Origin: Prochlorococcus marinus str. MIT 9301 | GTDB lineage: Bacteria > Cyanobacteriota > Cyanobacteriia > PCC-6307 > Cyanobiaceae | Assembly: GCF_000015965.1 (NCBI RefSeq) | Contig: NC_009091.1 | Coordinates: 930,001-994,000, forward strand | Length of the DNA: 64,000 nt | Direction: 5' to 3' | Shown here: positions 54,229-64,000 of the stretch, piece by piece | Numbering within the stretch: the first letter of the stretch is position 1 | Layout of the letters: every line of letters starts with the position of its first letter | Notes under the pieces: model-generated | What the model was told of the DNA's origin: nothing | The model's database searches: none | What the model saw: the letters and a program-made list of their open reading frames with translations, nothing else | Program-made: the position numbers and the translations under genes

Positions 54229-54454
54229 ACTTTTTATAATTTATGTCAGAAAATTCTATAAAAAATCAAAATTAAAATTTTATAAAAGGAAGCTTTGATC
54301 ATAAAAGAATACTTTAATAATTTAAATATTTCATTTTTTTCTTTAGAATTTTAACCAATATTATTTAAGTTATAAATTTGCAGCAAATTTTTTTAAATTA
54401 AATCTAGTCAATTTTTTTTAATTAGCTTAATATAAGGCTAGTATCATTCATCTT

Positions 54455-56095
54455 ATGTCAAAAAATCCTGGAAGAATTTTGATATTTGATACAACTCTTC
54501 GAGATGGAGAGCAATCTCCTGGTGCAAGTTTAAATCTTGAAGAAAAACTTGCCATAGCTCATCAATTAGCAAGATTAGGGGTAGATGTTATTGAAGCTGG
54601 ATTCCCTTTCGCAAGTCCAGGAGATTTTAAAGCTGTTAATAAAATTGCCAGTGCCGTTGGGAAAGAGCATGGGCCTACAATATGTGGTTTAGCTAGAGCG
54701 TCTAAAGGAGATATAAAAGCATGTTACGAAGCAGTAAGTCCAGCTCCCAAGAAAAGAATACATACTTTTATTGCTACAAGTGATATTCATCTTAAACATA
54801 AACTTAAAAAATCCAGAAAAGATGTTCTTCAAATAGTCCCAGAAATGGTTAATTATGCCAAATCATTGGTTGATGATATTGAGTTTTCTTGTGAAGATGC
54901 CTCAAGGAGTGATCCTGATTTTTTATACGAAGTGATTCAACTAGCAATTTCTGCAGGAGCGACAACAATCAATATCCCCGATACTGTTGGATTTACAACT
55001 CCAAGTGAATTTGGCAACCTAATTGCCGATATAAATAAAAATGTTCCAAATATTGATGAGGCAGTAATCTCGGTTCATGGTCATAATGATCTGGGTTTAG
55101 CAGTAGCCAATTTTCTTGAAGCTGTAAAAAATGGTGCAAGGCAACTAGAGTGTACTATAAATGGAATTGGTGAAAGAGCCGGGAATGCCTCTTTAGAAGA
55201 ATTGGTCATGGCTCTACATGTTAGGAAAAGTTTTTTTAATAGTTTTTTCAAAAGAAATCCAGATTCACCAACTCCTCTTACAGCTATAAGAACAGAAGAA
55301 ATAACAAAAACCTCAAGACTTGTTTCCAACCTAACTGGAATGACTGTACAACCTAATAAAGCAATTGTGGGAGCTAACGCTTTTGCACATGAGTCAGGCA
55401 TTCATCAGGATGGTGTTTTAAAAAATAGACTAACTTACGAAATTATCGATGCAAAAACTGTTGGTTTGAGTGACAACAAAATATCTTTGGGGAAACTTAG
55501 TGGAAGAAGTGCAGTTAGAGCAAGATTAGAAGAAATGGGATATGATTTGAGTCGAGAAGATTTAAATGATGCTTTTGCCCGTTTTAAGGATTTAGCAGAC
55601 AGGAAAAGAGAAATTACTGATAGAGACTTAGAAGCAATTGTTAGTGAACAAGTTCAACTCCCAGAAGCTAAATTTCAATTAAGTCTTGTACAAGTAAGTT
55701 GCGGTAACGCATCTAAACCTACTGCCACCATTTCGCTTTTAAATACAGAAGATAATACTGAGGATACGGCTGTATCAATAGGGACAGGACCCGTTGACGC
55801 TGTATGCGAGGCTTTAAATAAATTAGCTAAAGTTCCTAATGAATTAATTGAATTTTCTGTTAAGTCAGTAACAGAAGGAATTGATGCTTTGGGCGAAGTG
55901 ACAATAAGAATAAGAAGGGATAATAAAATATATTCTGGTCATTCTGCTGATACGGATGTTGTTGTTGCTGCAGCGAATGCTTACATTAATGCCTTAAATA
56001 GGCTTGTATTTTCTGAGAAAAAAAATTCAATTCATCCACAATTTGATAATTTAGAAAATTCTAATAATACATATATATCTAATCCTGCAAATTAA
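54455..56095 (+). CDS. leuA: 2-isopropylmalate synthase
   Basis: 546 residues. Catalytic [17 protein letters not shown], the metal site [28 protein letters not shown], and a C-terminal LeuA regulatory domain (from about 390; [11 protein letters not shown]... ) for leucine feedback. First committed step of leucine synthesis. Roughly 225 bp upstream with no coding signal. Confidence 0.97.
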   Translation: MSKNPGRILIFDTTLRDGEQSPGASLNLEEKLAIAHQLARLGVDVIEAGFPFASPGDFKAVNKIASAVGKEHGPTICGLARASKGDIKACYEAVSPAPKKRIHTFIATSDIHLKHKLKKSRKDVLQIVPEMVNYAKSLVDDIEFSCEDASRSDPDFLYEVIQLAISAGATTINIPDTVGFTTPSEFGNLIADINKNVPNIDEAVISVHGHNDLGLAVANFLEAVKNGARQLECTINGIGERAGNASLEELVMALHVRKSFFNSFFKRNPDSPTPLTAIRTEEITKTSRLVSNLTGMTVQPNKAIVGANAFAHESGIHQDGVLKNRLTYEIIDAKTVGLSDNKISLGKLSGRSAVRARLEEMGYDLSREDLNDAFARFKDLADRKREITDRDLEAIVSEQVQLPEAKFQLSLVQVSCGNASKPTATISLLNTEDNTEDTAVSIGTGPVDAVCEALNKLAKVPNELIEFSVKSVTEGIDALGEVTIRIRRDNKIYSGHSADTDVVVAAANAYINALNRLVFSEKKNSIHPQFDNLENSNNTYISNPAN

Positions 56096-56177
56096 ATTAT
56101 TTCTTAGGATTATTAAGTGTCATTAAAAAATAGTCTCTTAATACTGTAGATTAAATTTATAGTTAAAGCAGCAAATA

Positions 56178-56570
56178 ATGAGAGAAAGGTTACTTGGATA
56201 TTGGGCGCTTTCGTGGGTTGGTTTAATCAGCAACATAATTGCACTTCCAATAATCGCATTAATAATTAGTTATGGGCCTCCACTAAAAGTTGCAAATATA
56301 ACTCTTGCCATAAGTCTTGGATGGCCTGCTGCTATTGTTGGAATAGTTTCTTCAGCGGCTCTTTTAGCTGAGAGAAAATGGGGAGTAACTTTAACTCTAG
56401 TTTCTCTATCAATGGTAATTTCTGGTATGGGTCCTTATTCAGTTGTAAGACTTATAACTCTTCAAGACATTTTTGGAATTGGTGGGTTTACTCTTTTAAC
56501 AACATTATTAAGTACGTTAGCTCTTCTATATTGGTGCAATCCAAAACATCGTAGAAGTATTAGGCTTTAA
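56178..56570 (+). CDS. Integral membrane protein, 130 aa
   Basis: Four hydrophobic segments; the loops are short and contain conserved-looking motifs (ISYGPPLKVANITLAISLGWP in parts, and SGMGPYSVVRLITLQD). Family unknown. Convergent with the HD gene at 7 bp. Confidence 0.65.
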   Translation: MRERLLGYWALSWVGLISNIIALPIIALIISYGPPLKVANITLAISLGWPAAIVGIVSSAALLAERKWGVTLTLVSLSMVISGMGPYSVVRLITLQDIFGIGGFTLLTTLLSTLALLYWCNPKHRRSIRL

Positions 56571-56577
56571 ATTTAAA

Positions 56578-58050
56578 TTAAGAAAAAGTATTATTCTTGC
56601 TAGTTGGATATTGAATTCTTCTATGTCTAATTCTTTTCCACACATTCAAGAACGACCTTTTTATTAAAAAAATTTCTCCCTTCGATAAATTACTATTATC
56701 TAATTGGCCATCTATTTGACGTGAGAAGATAATTTTAGATATTGTTTCCAAAGCTTCTTTATCAGATGCATTAATATTCATAGCTCTTAGTGCTGCTTCA
56801 CATCCATCTGCAAGCATTAAAATAGCCGTTTCTTTTGACTGTGGAATAGGGCCTTTATATCTAAAATAATTTTCATTAATGACTAGATTTTTTTCTTTAG
56901 CTTTTTGAAAAAAATATCCCATTTTTAGAGTGCCTTGATGTTCTGGAATAAAATTAGCAATCAGTTTAGGCAATCTATTTTTCCTTGCATACTTCAATCC
57001 TTCATCAACATGTGCCTGTAATACTTCTGCACTTTTAATAGGATCGTCTATTTCATCATGAGGATTCTTTGAACCATCTTGATTTTCAATAAACCAACTT
57101 GGTGCATGCAATTTGCCAACATCATGATAAAGCGCACCAGTTTTAATTAGATCAATATCACCACCAATCATTCTTGTTGCTTCCTCTGCTAAACCACATA
57201 TAAGTAAGGTGTGTTCAAAAGTACCGGGGGCTTCAAGAGATAATCTTCTAATGAGAGGTTTCTCTTTATCAGCCAATTCGAGTAATCTTGCTTTAGTTAA
57301 CAATCCAAAAATCGATTCAAAAATAGGTATAAATAAAATGGTAAAAAGCATTACTATTGCTAACAAAAGAGAATCTGAAAATATATTGTCGTTAGCAAAA
57401 ACAAATTCTTGTTTTTCAATAAAAGAAATTTTATCTTTACCTATAAATATCCATTGACTAAACAAAGCGCCAATAGGAACAAAAATTGATAGTTGAAGTA
57501 ACTGAGCTCTACTTCTTATTCTCCCTCCAAGAAGAGATACTACTGAAGCGCAAACTAATAAAATAAAAAATAAATTGTTGTTGAAAGAAACTTCTGGTTC
57601 AGGCCAACTAATGCTTGCTATTGATACCCAAACTAAAGCCGTTATGCTTCCCATTCCTTGAGATATTATTAACGCTGGTGGAATAATTAAAGATAATGGA
57701 CTTATGGTTGCAGCCAAGGCTAATTTCGAAACCTGCACTGCCAAAAGAAGAGTTACGATTAAGATGATTTGTCTTGAGGAAAGTGTAGGATTTTCTTTTT
57801 TTGATACTAAGATCAAAATCCAGGAACCAACAAATGCTTCAGTAAAGGTCAAAATCCAGGAAAATATATTTGAAATATTTAAAGGGGAAGTAAGAAGTAA
57901 CTTATAAGAAGAAGTTATTGAAATTAAAATGCATATTAAAAAAATTATTAGATTATCAATTTTTGAAATTTTAGTTGGTTGTTTTACGGGAACTTGACTC
58001 CTCTTCCACAGATAAAACAATTTTTTTAAAGTAGATGTGATGTTTTGCAC
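56578..58050 (-). CDS. Multi-pass membrane HD-domain phosphohydrolase
   Basis: 490 residues. About eight membrane helices in the first half, then a cytoplasmic HD domain: FEHTLLICGLAEEATRMIG, ALYHDVGKLHAPSWFIENQ (HD motif), SAEVLQAHVDEGLKYARKNRLP (in parts), IPEHQGT. It resembles 7TM-HD (PgpH-like) proteins that degrade cyclic di-AMP, but the extracellular 7TMR-HDED domain is not present. c-di-AMP hydrolysis is inferred. Confidence 0.83.
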   Translation of the reverse strand: MQNITSTLKKLFYLWKRSQVPVKQPTKISKIDNLIIFLICILISITSSYKLLLTSPLNISNIFSWILTFTEAFVGSWILILVSKKENPTLSSRQIILIVTLLLAVQVSKLALAATISPLSLIIPPALIISQGMGSITALVWVSIASISWPEPEVSFNNNLFFILLVCASVVSLLGGRIRSRAQLLQLSIFVPIGALFSQWIFIGKDKISFIEKQEFVFANDNIFSDSLLLAIVMLFTILFIPIFESIFGLLTKARLLELADKEKPLIRRLSLEAPGTFEHTLLICGLAEEATRMIGGDIDLIKTGALYHDVGKLHAPSWFIENQDGSKNPHDEIDDPIKSAEVLQAHVDEGLKYARKNRLPKLIANFIPEHQGTLKMGYFFQKAKEKNLVINENYFRYKGPIPQSKETAILMLADGCEAALRAMNINASDKEALETISKIIFSRQIDGQLDNSNLSKGEIFLIKRSFLNVWKRIRHRRIQYPTSKNNTFS

Positions 58051-58124
58051 AGAATATGATTAAATCTATTTGAATAATTTAAAATTATAGGCATCCTAGA
58101 TGTAAAAAGGAGATCTTTTCATAA

Positions 58125-59021
58125 ATGTCATTAAAATTAGACGGTAAAAAATTATCCCTTGAAATTGAGGAGAGATTAAATGAATATATTTCTAGTAATA
58201 AAGAAATTGCAAAAAGAGCTCCTGGTTTAGCTGTGATAAGAATAGGTGAAGACCCAGCAAGTGGTGTTTACGTTAATAATAAGGAAAAAGCATGTTCAAG
58301 GGTAGGAATAAAAAGCTTCATATTTCATCTAAAAGATAATATAGAGCAAAAAGAAGTTGAACAATTAATAAACAAACTAAACTTAGACAAGAATATAGAT
58401 GGAATGTTGCTACAACTTCCCATCCCAAAGAAGTTTGATGAGCAAAAACTAATCAGCCATATTAATCCAAGCAAAGATGTAGATGGATTAAATGAGATAA
58501 ACATCGGGAAATTAGTGAAAAATGAGCCTGCGATGAGATCATGTACACCAGCAGGAATTATTAATTTATTAAGATCCCAAAATATTAAAATTGAAGGCAA
58601 GAAAATTGTTGTTGTAGGAAGAAGTTTGCTTGTTGGGAAACCCCTATCGCTTATGTTGTTGAATCTAAATGGCACGGTAACAATGACTCATTCAAAAACA
58701 TTAAATTTGAATAAAGTCTGTAGAGAAGCCGACATACTAATTGCGGCTGCAGGAAAACCCAATCTCATAGATTCTAGTTTTGTGAAAGAAGGAGCAATAA
58801 TAATTGATGTTGGAATACATAGATTAAAAAGTTCCAATAAAAATCAAACCAGATTATGTGGCGATGTATTATTAGAAGATGTCATTTCTAAAGTATTTGC
58901 ATACACACCTGTACCAGGAGGCGTTGGACCAATGACCGTAACAATGTTACTTGTGAATACTATTTTTAGCTGGCAAAAACAATTTGGTTTATCATCAAAT
59001 CTTAATGATCTTTTGCCATAA
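58125..59021 (+). CDS. folD: Methylenetetrahydrofolate dehydrogenase/cyclohydrolase
   Basis: 298 residues. Active-site lysine region [15 protein letters not shown], substrate loop QLPIPKKFD, dinucleotide-binding [17 protein letters not shown], and closing [15 protein letters not shown] are present. Provides formyl-THF and NADPH for purines and fMet. Confidence 0.96.
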   Translation: MSLKLDGKKLSLEIEERLNEYISSNKEIAKRAPGLAVIRIGEDPASGVYVNNKEKACSRVGIKSFIFHLKDNIEQKEVEQLINKLNLDKNIDGMLLQLPIPKKFDEQKLISHINPSKDVDGLNEINIGKLVKNEPAMRSCTPAGIINLLRSQNIKIEGKKIVVVGRSLLVGKPLSLMLLNLNGTVTMTHSKTLNLNKVCREADILIAAAGKPNLIDSSFVKEGAIIIDVGIHRLKSSNKNQTRLCGDVLLEDVISKVFAYTPVPGGVGPMTVTMLLVNTIFSWQKQFGLSSNLNDLLP

Positions 59022-59057
59022 ACTCCAAGATGAAAAATTTTTTACTAAAAGGATAAA

Positions 59058-59957
59058 ATGACTAAAGTAATAAATAGCTATGATTTTGAAAAATATCTTA
59101 AACAAACAAAAAAGGTTATAGAAGAAGCACTTGATTTTTCCTTGGGCCCTGAGAATCCAGAAATATTAAGAGAATCAATGAGATATTCCCTTTTGGCTGG
59201 AGGAAAAAGGATACGTCCAATTTTATGTTTAGCATCTTGCTCACTGGCTGGAGGGGAGCCCTCTCTTGCTGTTCCTACTGCAGTAGCGATAGAAATGATT
59301 CATACAATGTCCTTGATACATGATGATCTTCCCGCGATGGATAATGATGACTTAAGGAGAGGAAGACCAACGAATCATAAAGTATATGGGGATGCAGTAG
59401 CTATTCTTGCAGGCGATGCTTTATTAACTAGGGCCTTTGAAATGGTCTCTTTAAGAAGCCCTGGAGTAGATCCAAATAGATTATTAAATGTAATTGGCGA
59501 ATTATCCTTAGTCGCAGGCGCACCAGGCCTAGTCGGGGGACAAGTTGTTGATTTAGAATGCGAAGGCAAAGAAGTCGACCTTGATACTCTCGAATATATT
59601 CATCTTCATAAGACTGGGGCTTTATTGAAGGCTTGTGTAAGAACAGGCGCGATGATCGCAGGCGCTAACGAAAAACTTTTACAAGCTCTTACAACATATG
59701 CAGAGGGAATTGGTTTGGCCTTCCAAATAATTGATGATATTCTTGATTTAACTTCAAGTAGTGAAAAGCTTGGTAAAACTGCTGGTAAAGATCTTTTAGC
59801 CGACAAAACTACTTACCCTAAATTACTTGGTATGGAGGAGTCAAAGAAAAGAGCATTTGATTTAGTTGAAAAAGCAAAAAAAGCAATTGAACCTTGGGGG
59901 GCAGATGCAAATCATTTAATATCATTAGCCGACTTTATTACAAACAGAGATAGATAA
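59058..59957 (+). CDS. crtE: Geranylgeranyl diphosphate synthase
   Basis: 299 residues, all-helical prenyl transferase. First aspartate motif [19 protein letters not shown] (about residue 83 on), second motif [12 protein letters not shown], and GGKRIRP. Supplies C20 precursor for carotenoids and the chlorophyll phytyl tail. Farnesyl diphosphate synthase specificity cannot be excluded from the sequence alone. 36 bp after folD. Confidence 0.9.
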   Translation: MTKVINSYDFEKYLKQTKKVIEEALDFSLGPENPEILRESMRYSLLAGGKRIRPILCLASCSLAGGEPSLAVPTAVAIEMIHTMSLIHDDLPAMDNDDLRRGRPTNHKVYGDAVAILAGDALLTRAFEMVSLRSPGVDPNRLLNVIGELSLVAGAPGLVGGQVVDLECEGKEVDLDTLEYIHLHKTGALLKACVRTGAMIAGANEKLLQALTTYAEGIGLAFQIIDDILDLTSSSEKLGKTAGKDLLADKTTYPKLLGMEESKKRAFDLVEKAKKAIEPWGADANHLISLADFITNRDR

Positions 59958-59970
59958 ATAGTTTTAGTTC

Positions 59971-60450
59971 ATGGCTGAGTTTTTTACCTTTTTTAATAAT
60001 TCAGTTCTTTTCTGGAGCTTATTATCATGTTTACTAGCTCAATTTTTTAAAATTGTATTCAATTTCTTTTCAACTGGAAAGATCAGGTTTGGAATAATGT
60101 TCGAGACTGGTGGTATGCCTTCAAGCCATTCGGCCTTAATAACTGGTGCTGCATCTGGTGTAGGTTATGAATTGGGATTTGATAGCTCAATATTTGCATT
60201 ATCAGTTGCTGTAGCACTAATAGTTATGTATGACGCTAGTGGTGTTCGAAAATCAGCTGGTATTCAAGCTGTAGAAATCAATAAACTATCAAAAAAACTA
60301 GACCCTAAATCTGAATTACTTTTAAAAGAAAACTTGGGCCATACAAAAATTGAAGTCATAGTGGGAAGTTTTTTAGGACCATTAATTACTTTGCCTGGTA
60401 TGTTTTTTTTAGGTTCACCTCTAAAAATATTTGATTTGATAATAAATTAA
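59971..60450 (+). CDS. DUF212 (divergent PAP2) membrane protein
   Basis: 159 residues. The motif ETGGMPSSHSALITGAASGVG (in parts) and DASGVRKSAGIQA mark the DUF212/YuiD family, related to PAP2 phosphatases. Three to four helices. 13 bp after crtE, so it may dephosphorylate a prenyl diphosphate (inference). Confidence 0.88.
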   Translation: MAEFFTFFNNSVLFWSLLSCLLAQFFKIVFNFFSTGKIRFGIMFETGGMPSSHSALITGAASGVGYELGFDSSIFALSVAVALIVMYDASGVRKSAGIQAVEINKLSKKLDPKSELLLKENLGHTKIEVIVGSFLGPLITLPGMFFLGSPLKIFDLIIN

Positions 60451-60458
60451 GAACCCTT

Positions 60459-61838
60459 TTAAAAACTAATTTGGGTTGCATCTATAAAGTTTTTTGCGAC
60501 TTTTGGAGAACTTGGCAAATGTAAGTGAATCCAACTTGCATGCAATTTTTGATCAAAAAAACCTTCATTTTTATATTCAGTTTCCCAAGATTTAATTTTC
60601 CATGGGGAAGAAAGTTTCATATGATGCTCAGCTTTTCTTAAATCAAGTTCAGATAAATTATTTTCAATTTCCCAATAATGAAATTCATGTCCTCTAATTA
60701 ATTGATTTTGTCTAATGATCGGAGTGTCTTTTAGACCTTCAATATATCTATAACCTACTGTGAGCTTACTTTTTTTTGATCTAAAAGGAAGGATCCCACT
60801 CATTTTATGATTATTACCACTTTCATCTTTTATAAAGTCTCCTAAAATCATCATCCCTCCGCACTCAGCATATATAAATCCATTTTCGCGGAATTTCCTT
60901 AACGAATTTAAGCTTTTTTTAGAGTTACTTATATGCTCAGCATATTTTTCAGGGAACCCCCCAGGAATAATTAAAGAAGAAGCCTCGTTGGGTATCTCTT
61001 CATCATCATAAATACTCCATGAAATCAATGGAATACCTACGTCACTCAAAAACTCCTTAGTTTCGGGGTATTGAAAATGAAAGATTTTATCTTCTGCAAT
61101 TGCAATAGGTTTACTTTTTTCAATTTTAAAGTCTTCAAAACTAGCAGAATTAAAAATTTTCTTTTGAGGAGATTTCAGGAATTTAATAAGAGAAAATAAA
61201 TCAAGATTTCTTTCCGCATAATTAGCAAAATATTCAATATCAATTTGTTTCCCATTATCCAATGGAGAAATTAAACCTAAATTAGATTTGTTTAAAGTTA
61301 TTTTTGAATCGGACGGCAAAAAACCAAGAATTTCGATATCTTCATTTTTAAAAACTTCTTCAATTAATTTTTTATGTCTATCAGAATTAACGTTATTGAA
61401 AATAATCCCTGCTATTGACAATTCACTATCAAAATCTTTAAAACCTCTAACAGTCGCTAAAAGAGAAGCTACTTGACCTCTAGCATTAACAATAAAAATT
61501 ACTGGAGCATTGAGAAGTTTAGATATATTTGCTGTGCTTGAATAGGTTGTTGCTCCTAACCCATCAAATAGACCCATTGCTCCTTCAATTAATGAGAATT
61601 CATATTTCAAAGAATGTTTAAAAAAACTTTCTTGAACCCATTCCTCACCATTTAAAAAAATATCTAAATTTCTACAAATAGGTTGGCCAATGGAGCTAAG
61701 TTGTTGTTGATCAAGATAATCTGGGCCAACCTTGAAAGTTTGTATCTTTATACCTTTTGAAAACGCCCAACAAGATATCAAAAGGGATAATGTAGTTTTC
61801 CCACTATCAGTTGAAGGAGAAGATATTACACAAGGCAT
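60459..61838 (-). CDS. cobB: Cobyrinic acid a,c-diamide synthase
   Basis: 459 residues. N-terminal P-loop PSTDSGKTTLSLLI, Mg-binding region EGAMGLFDGLGATT, and C-terminal glutaminase-like domain with the catalytic cysteine in IYAECGGMMILGDFI. Uses glutamine to amidate cobyrinate in cobalamin synthesis. 3 bp downstream of opcA on the same strand. Confidence 0.94.
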   Translation of the reverse strand: MPCVISSPSTDSGKTTLSLLISCWAFSKGIKIQTFKVGPDYLDQQQLSSIGQPICRNLDIFLNGEEWVQESFFKHSLKYEFSLIEGAMGLFDGLGATTYSSTANISKLLNAPVIFIVNARGQVASLLATVRGFKDFDSELSIAGIIFNNVNSDRHKKLIEEVFKNEDIEILGFLPSDSKITLNKSNLGLISPLDNGKQIDIEYFANYAERNLDLFSLIKFLKSPQKKIFNSASFEDFKIEKSKPIAIAEDKIFHFQYPETKEFLSDVGIPLISWSIYDDEEIPNEASSLIIPGGFPEKYAEHISNSKKSLNSLRKFRENGFIYAECGGMMILGDFIKDESGNNHKMSGILPFRSKKSKLTVGYRYIEGLKDTPIIRQNQLIRGHEFHYWEIENNLSELDLRKAEHHMKLSSPWKIKSWETEYKNEGFFDQKLHASWIHLHLPSSPKVAKNFIDATQISF

Positions 61839-61841
61839 TTA

Positions 61842-63143
61842 TTAGTTTTTAAAACCATTAAATATTTGAAGAGCTATTTTAATAGAATTTTCAAAAAGAG
61901 GGCTTGTATTACCTCTACTACTACCCAATAATTTACTAACGTCATACTCTGATGAAGAAAAAGAATTTGGAACAACTTGCTCTATTAATTCCATATTAGC
62001 CATTCCCCCTGCTTCAAGTCTCATACATTCCACTGATTCACAGCCAAGTATTACACAAGTGTTATTTTTTTGAACCTCACTAATTCTTGAAATCAACCTC
62101 AATCCAATCACTTGTCCTGAATGAATACTTGGATTCCCCAAAGATAAAGGATTAATTGACGCAGAAATTATTTCGCCATTAATTCTTTCAAACTCTATTT
62201 TTGTTGATTCTGTACCCCTTTCAACTCTTAGAAAAGACCAACCAAGTTTATCGCTAATCCATGAGATCAAAAACAAAGCTTGAATCATATGATCCCCTGC
62301 GATATCAATATCAACATCAGTAATATGATCTAATATTGGTCTTCTCGAAGGCGGATCAAAAATCATTGCCAATGATTCCCTCCAATTTTTCAACCTAACC
62401 CAATTTAAATCATTAATAGCTTTGTCTGAATTATTTAATTGATCTAAAACTTTTAAACATCTGTATGGTGATCCAAGAGCAGTATCAATTATTAACCTTA
62501 GACCATAATTAGTAAAATATTCGAAGATTTCAGGTGATTCATCCAAGCTTCCATTCCACCACAACCATGAAGGTAATTCCTCAATAGATAATTCATCAAT
62601 TATTTTTAATCCTTTATTGGATATTGAGGCTGAGTCTCCCCTAATAACGACTAAATCCCCACAGATAGGTTGCATAGCTGGAGTATCACTTAATGGACAG
62701 TAAGCGGATACAAAAGTTTTGATATCTGAATTTTTATTTAACGTTGGCGCTAGAGTTATTAATCTTCTTGGATTCAATGTACTTATTGATGATTCAAAAA
62801 ATTGTCCTCTAAAGTCTTCAAAGTCTTTATTAGATAAATTTTCCTTCAATAAATTCAATAATTCTTCACTATTAAGGGATGTAGAGATTGGGAGTCCCTC
62901 ATCTAATATGAACTTTTTAGCAACTTCAATTATCTCAGGACTTAAATTTCCAGTAATTGGTCCATTTAATAATCCTTTTTGAACCAAACATTGTTCTAGC
63001 CAAGCAGGCTGCCAGATCATTAGTGTAAAAGTATTAGCGCCAGTATTATCACTATCTTCTGAAACCCATAATTTATTAAGGTAATTAGAAATCTCCTCAT
63101 AAGGCAGCTCTAGCGGGGTTTGGAGTGTAAGTTGAGGTTTCAT
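61842..63143 (-). CDS. opcA: Glucose-6-phosphate dehydrogenase assembly protein
   Basis: 433 residues. Place directly after zwf and its sequence (TLMIWQPAWLEQCLVQKG, ITLAPTLNKNSD, GDLVVIRGDSAS) identify OpcA, the redox-linked activator of cyanobacterial Zwf. Soluble, with several cysteines (QPICGDL, YCPLSD) that may sense thioredoxin state. Confidence 0.93.
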   Translation of the reverse strand: MKPQLTLQTPLELPYEEISNYLNKLWVSEDSDNTGANTFTLMIWQPAWLEQCLVQKGLLNGPITGNLSPEIIEVAKKFILDEGLPISTSLNSEELLNLLKENLSNKDFEDFRGQFFESSISTLNPRRLITLAPTLNKNSDIKTFVSAYCPLSDTPAMQPICGDLVVIRGDSASISNKGLKIIDELSIEELPSWLWWNGSLDESPEIFEYFTNYGLRLIIDTALGSPYRCLKVLDQLNNSDKAINDLNWVRLKNWRESLAMIFDPPSRRPILDHITDVDIDIAGDHMIQALFLISWISDKLGWSFLRVERGTESTKIEFERINGEIISASINPLSLGNPSIHSGQVIGLRLISRISEVQKNNTCVILGCESVECMRLEAGGMANMELIEQVVPNSFSSSEYDVSKLLGSSRGNTSPLFENSIKIALQIFNGFKN

Positions 63144-63145
63144 TT

Positions 63146-64000
63146 TTAAGGTCTACGCCAGAAAATATTATCTTTTGAGAGTAATTGATCAGATTCAGGA
63201 GGTCCCCACGTCATGGATTCATAATTATAAATAGGTAACTTCCAAGGAGAATTATCCATCAATTCTATTAATGGGGTATAAAGTTTCCAGGCTGCCTCTA
63301 CTTCATCGCTTCGAGTAAATAAAGTTGGGTCAGAAAGCATTGCATCCGCTAATAATCTTACATAGCCTTCATCTGATGGTTCTCCAAATGATTCATCATA
63401 AGAAAATTCCATTTCAACAGGTCTTGATTTCATTCCAGAACCTGGAGATTTTACCTCAAACTTGAAAGTCGCCCCTTCATTTGGCTGAATTCTAAGGATA
63501 AGTTGATTTGGGGCAGGATTTATTATTGTTGATTCAAATAAATGAACAGGAACGTCTTTAAAAGTCAAGACTATTTCTCCAAGTCTTTTAGGCAGTCTTT
63601 TACCTGTTCTCAAATAAAATGGAACACCTTGCCAACGCCAGTTATCAACGAAAACTTTTGTCGCGATATAAGTTTCTGTTGTGCTATTGGAATTAACACC
63701 ATCTTCCTGCCTATATCCTTTCAGTTGATTTGAAATATTCCCTCCCTCTCCATATTGACCTCTTATGCAACAATTCCACGGTTCATTTTCGTCAGCAAGT
63801 TTTGAAGCTTGAAGAACCTTAGCTTTTTCATTTCTTATTGCTTCTGGCTCAAACTTCCCAGGAGGTTCCATAGCAGTAACAGCAAGCATTTGTGTCATAT
63901 GGTTTTGAAGCATATCCCTTAAAGCACCTGAGCTTTCGTAATAACCTGCCCTATCTTCAACACCCACTGTTTCAGATGAAGTAATTTGAACACTTGATAT
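63146..64000 (-). CDS. zwf: Glucose-6-phosphate 1-dehydrogenase, 5' end outside window
   Basis: C-terminal 284 residues or so; the frame runs off the window edge at 64000 without a stop (ending ...VQITSSETVGVEDRAGYYES when read into the retained part, in pieces). Motifs: GVEDRAGYYESSGALRDMLQNH (in parts), YLRTGKRLPKR, LRIQPNEGATFKFEVKSPG. The Met at 63967 is internal. It starts the oxidative pentose phosphate pathway and works with OpcA. Confidence 0.95.
   Translation of the reverse strand: MSSVQITSSETVGVEDRAGYYESSGALRDMLQNHMTQMLAVTAMEPPGKFEPEAIRNEKAKVLQASKLADENEPWNCCIRGQYGEGGNISNQLKGYRQEDGVNSNSTTETYIATKVFVDNWRWQGVPFYLRTGKRLPKRLGEIVLTFKDVPVHLFESTIINPAPNQLILRIQPNEGATFKFEVKSPGSGMKSRPVEMEFSYDESFGEPSDEGYVRLLADAMLSDPTLFTRSDEVEAAWKLYTPLIELMDNSPWKLPIYNYESMTWGPPESDQLLSKDNIFWRRP

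Noticed and set aside
1-64000. tRNA, rRNA, CRISPR array, insertion sequence or prophage
   Set aside because: No T-loop/anticodon patterns, regularly spaced repeats, transposase or phage structural genes were recognised; the only tandem repeats are inside coding sequences.

Overview
The window is a very AT-rich, gene-dense cyanobacterial chromosome segment. Its content points to a high-light-adapted Prochlorococcus or a very close relative. The diagnostic signs are petG, cytochrome cM, ChlI, a lycopene cyclase, two PAP/fibrillin proteins, the Yfr1 small RNA between trxA and guaB3, a Zur/Znu zinc region with its WD40 partner, and dozens of proteins of 33 to 100 residues, many with one membrane segment. 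I saw no tRNA, rRNA, CRISPR array, transposase or phage gene.

Layout. 1-9.3 kb: end of pepN, purT, a glutathione peroxidase, a TatA-like protein with a 57-bp tandem repeat, dusB, a DUF2470 protein and a thioesterase, with small genes between. 9.3-20.4 kb: an accessory stretch of mostly tiny proteins (a Nif11-like protein, a DUF2839 protein, a TM2-domain gene without a normal start, small secreted proteins), plus an Mrr-like nuclease, MAPEG, OsmC and DUF1499 proteins and two PAP/fibrillin proteins. Three candidate small RNAs lie here on the minus strand, one carrying a second copy of the Yfr1 core motif. 20.4-26.6 kb: zinc homeostasis region (znuB, zur, znuC, znuA, a CobW-type GTPase and a WD40 protein) with a near-perfect Zur-box palindrome before znuA. 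26.6-27.3 kb: a long non-coding-looking stretch ending in a strong terminator. 28.2-31.5 kb: operon of circularly permuted ATP-grasp, alpha-E and transglutaminase-like proteins. 31.6-40.3 kb: cupin, pentapeptide-repeat protein, sugar kinase, MFS carrier, DUF1400 hydrolase, and two parts of a peptide ABC transporter.

40.3-48.6 kb is a mostly minus-strand housekeeping run: hom, sufE, 5-formyl-THF cyclo-ligase, ruvC, chlI, a SpoU-family methyltransferase, cytM, rsmD, hisH, trxA, yfr1 and guaB3, with petG alone on the plus strand and overlapping rsmD. 48.8-64 kb holds gyrA, lycopene cyclase, a GH57 enzyme, leuA, an HD-domain membrane protein, folD, GGPP synthase, a DUF212 protein, cobB, opcA and the 3' end of zwf.

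The most interesting points are: (i) a roughly 105-residue domain (starting FEWxG) shared by ZnuA and the neighbouring CobW-type GTPase, which looks like an unnamed metal-handling module; (ii) a second Yfr1 core motif displayed in a hairpin loop of another candidate RNA; (iii) the 26.6-27.3 kb region, with a perfect Shine-Dalgarno before a 10-codon ORF, a repeated motif and a terminator; (iv) many unlisted mini-genes, including an isolated IF2-N-like domain of 54 residues.
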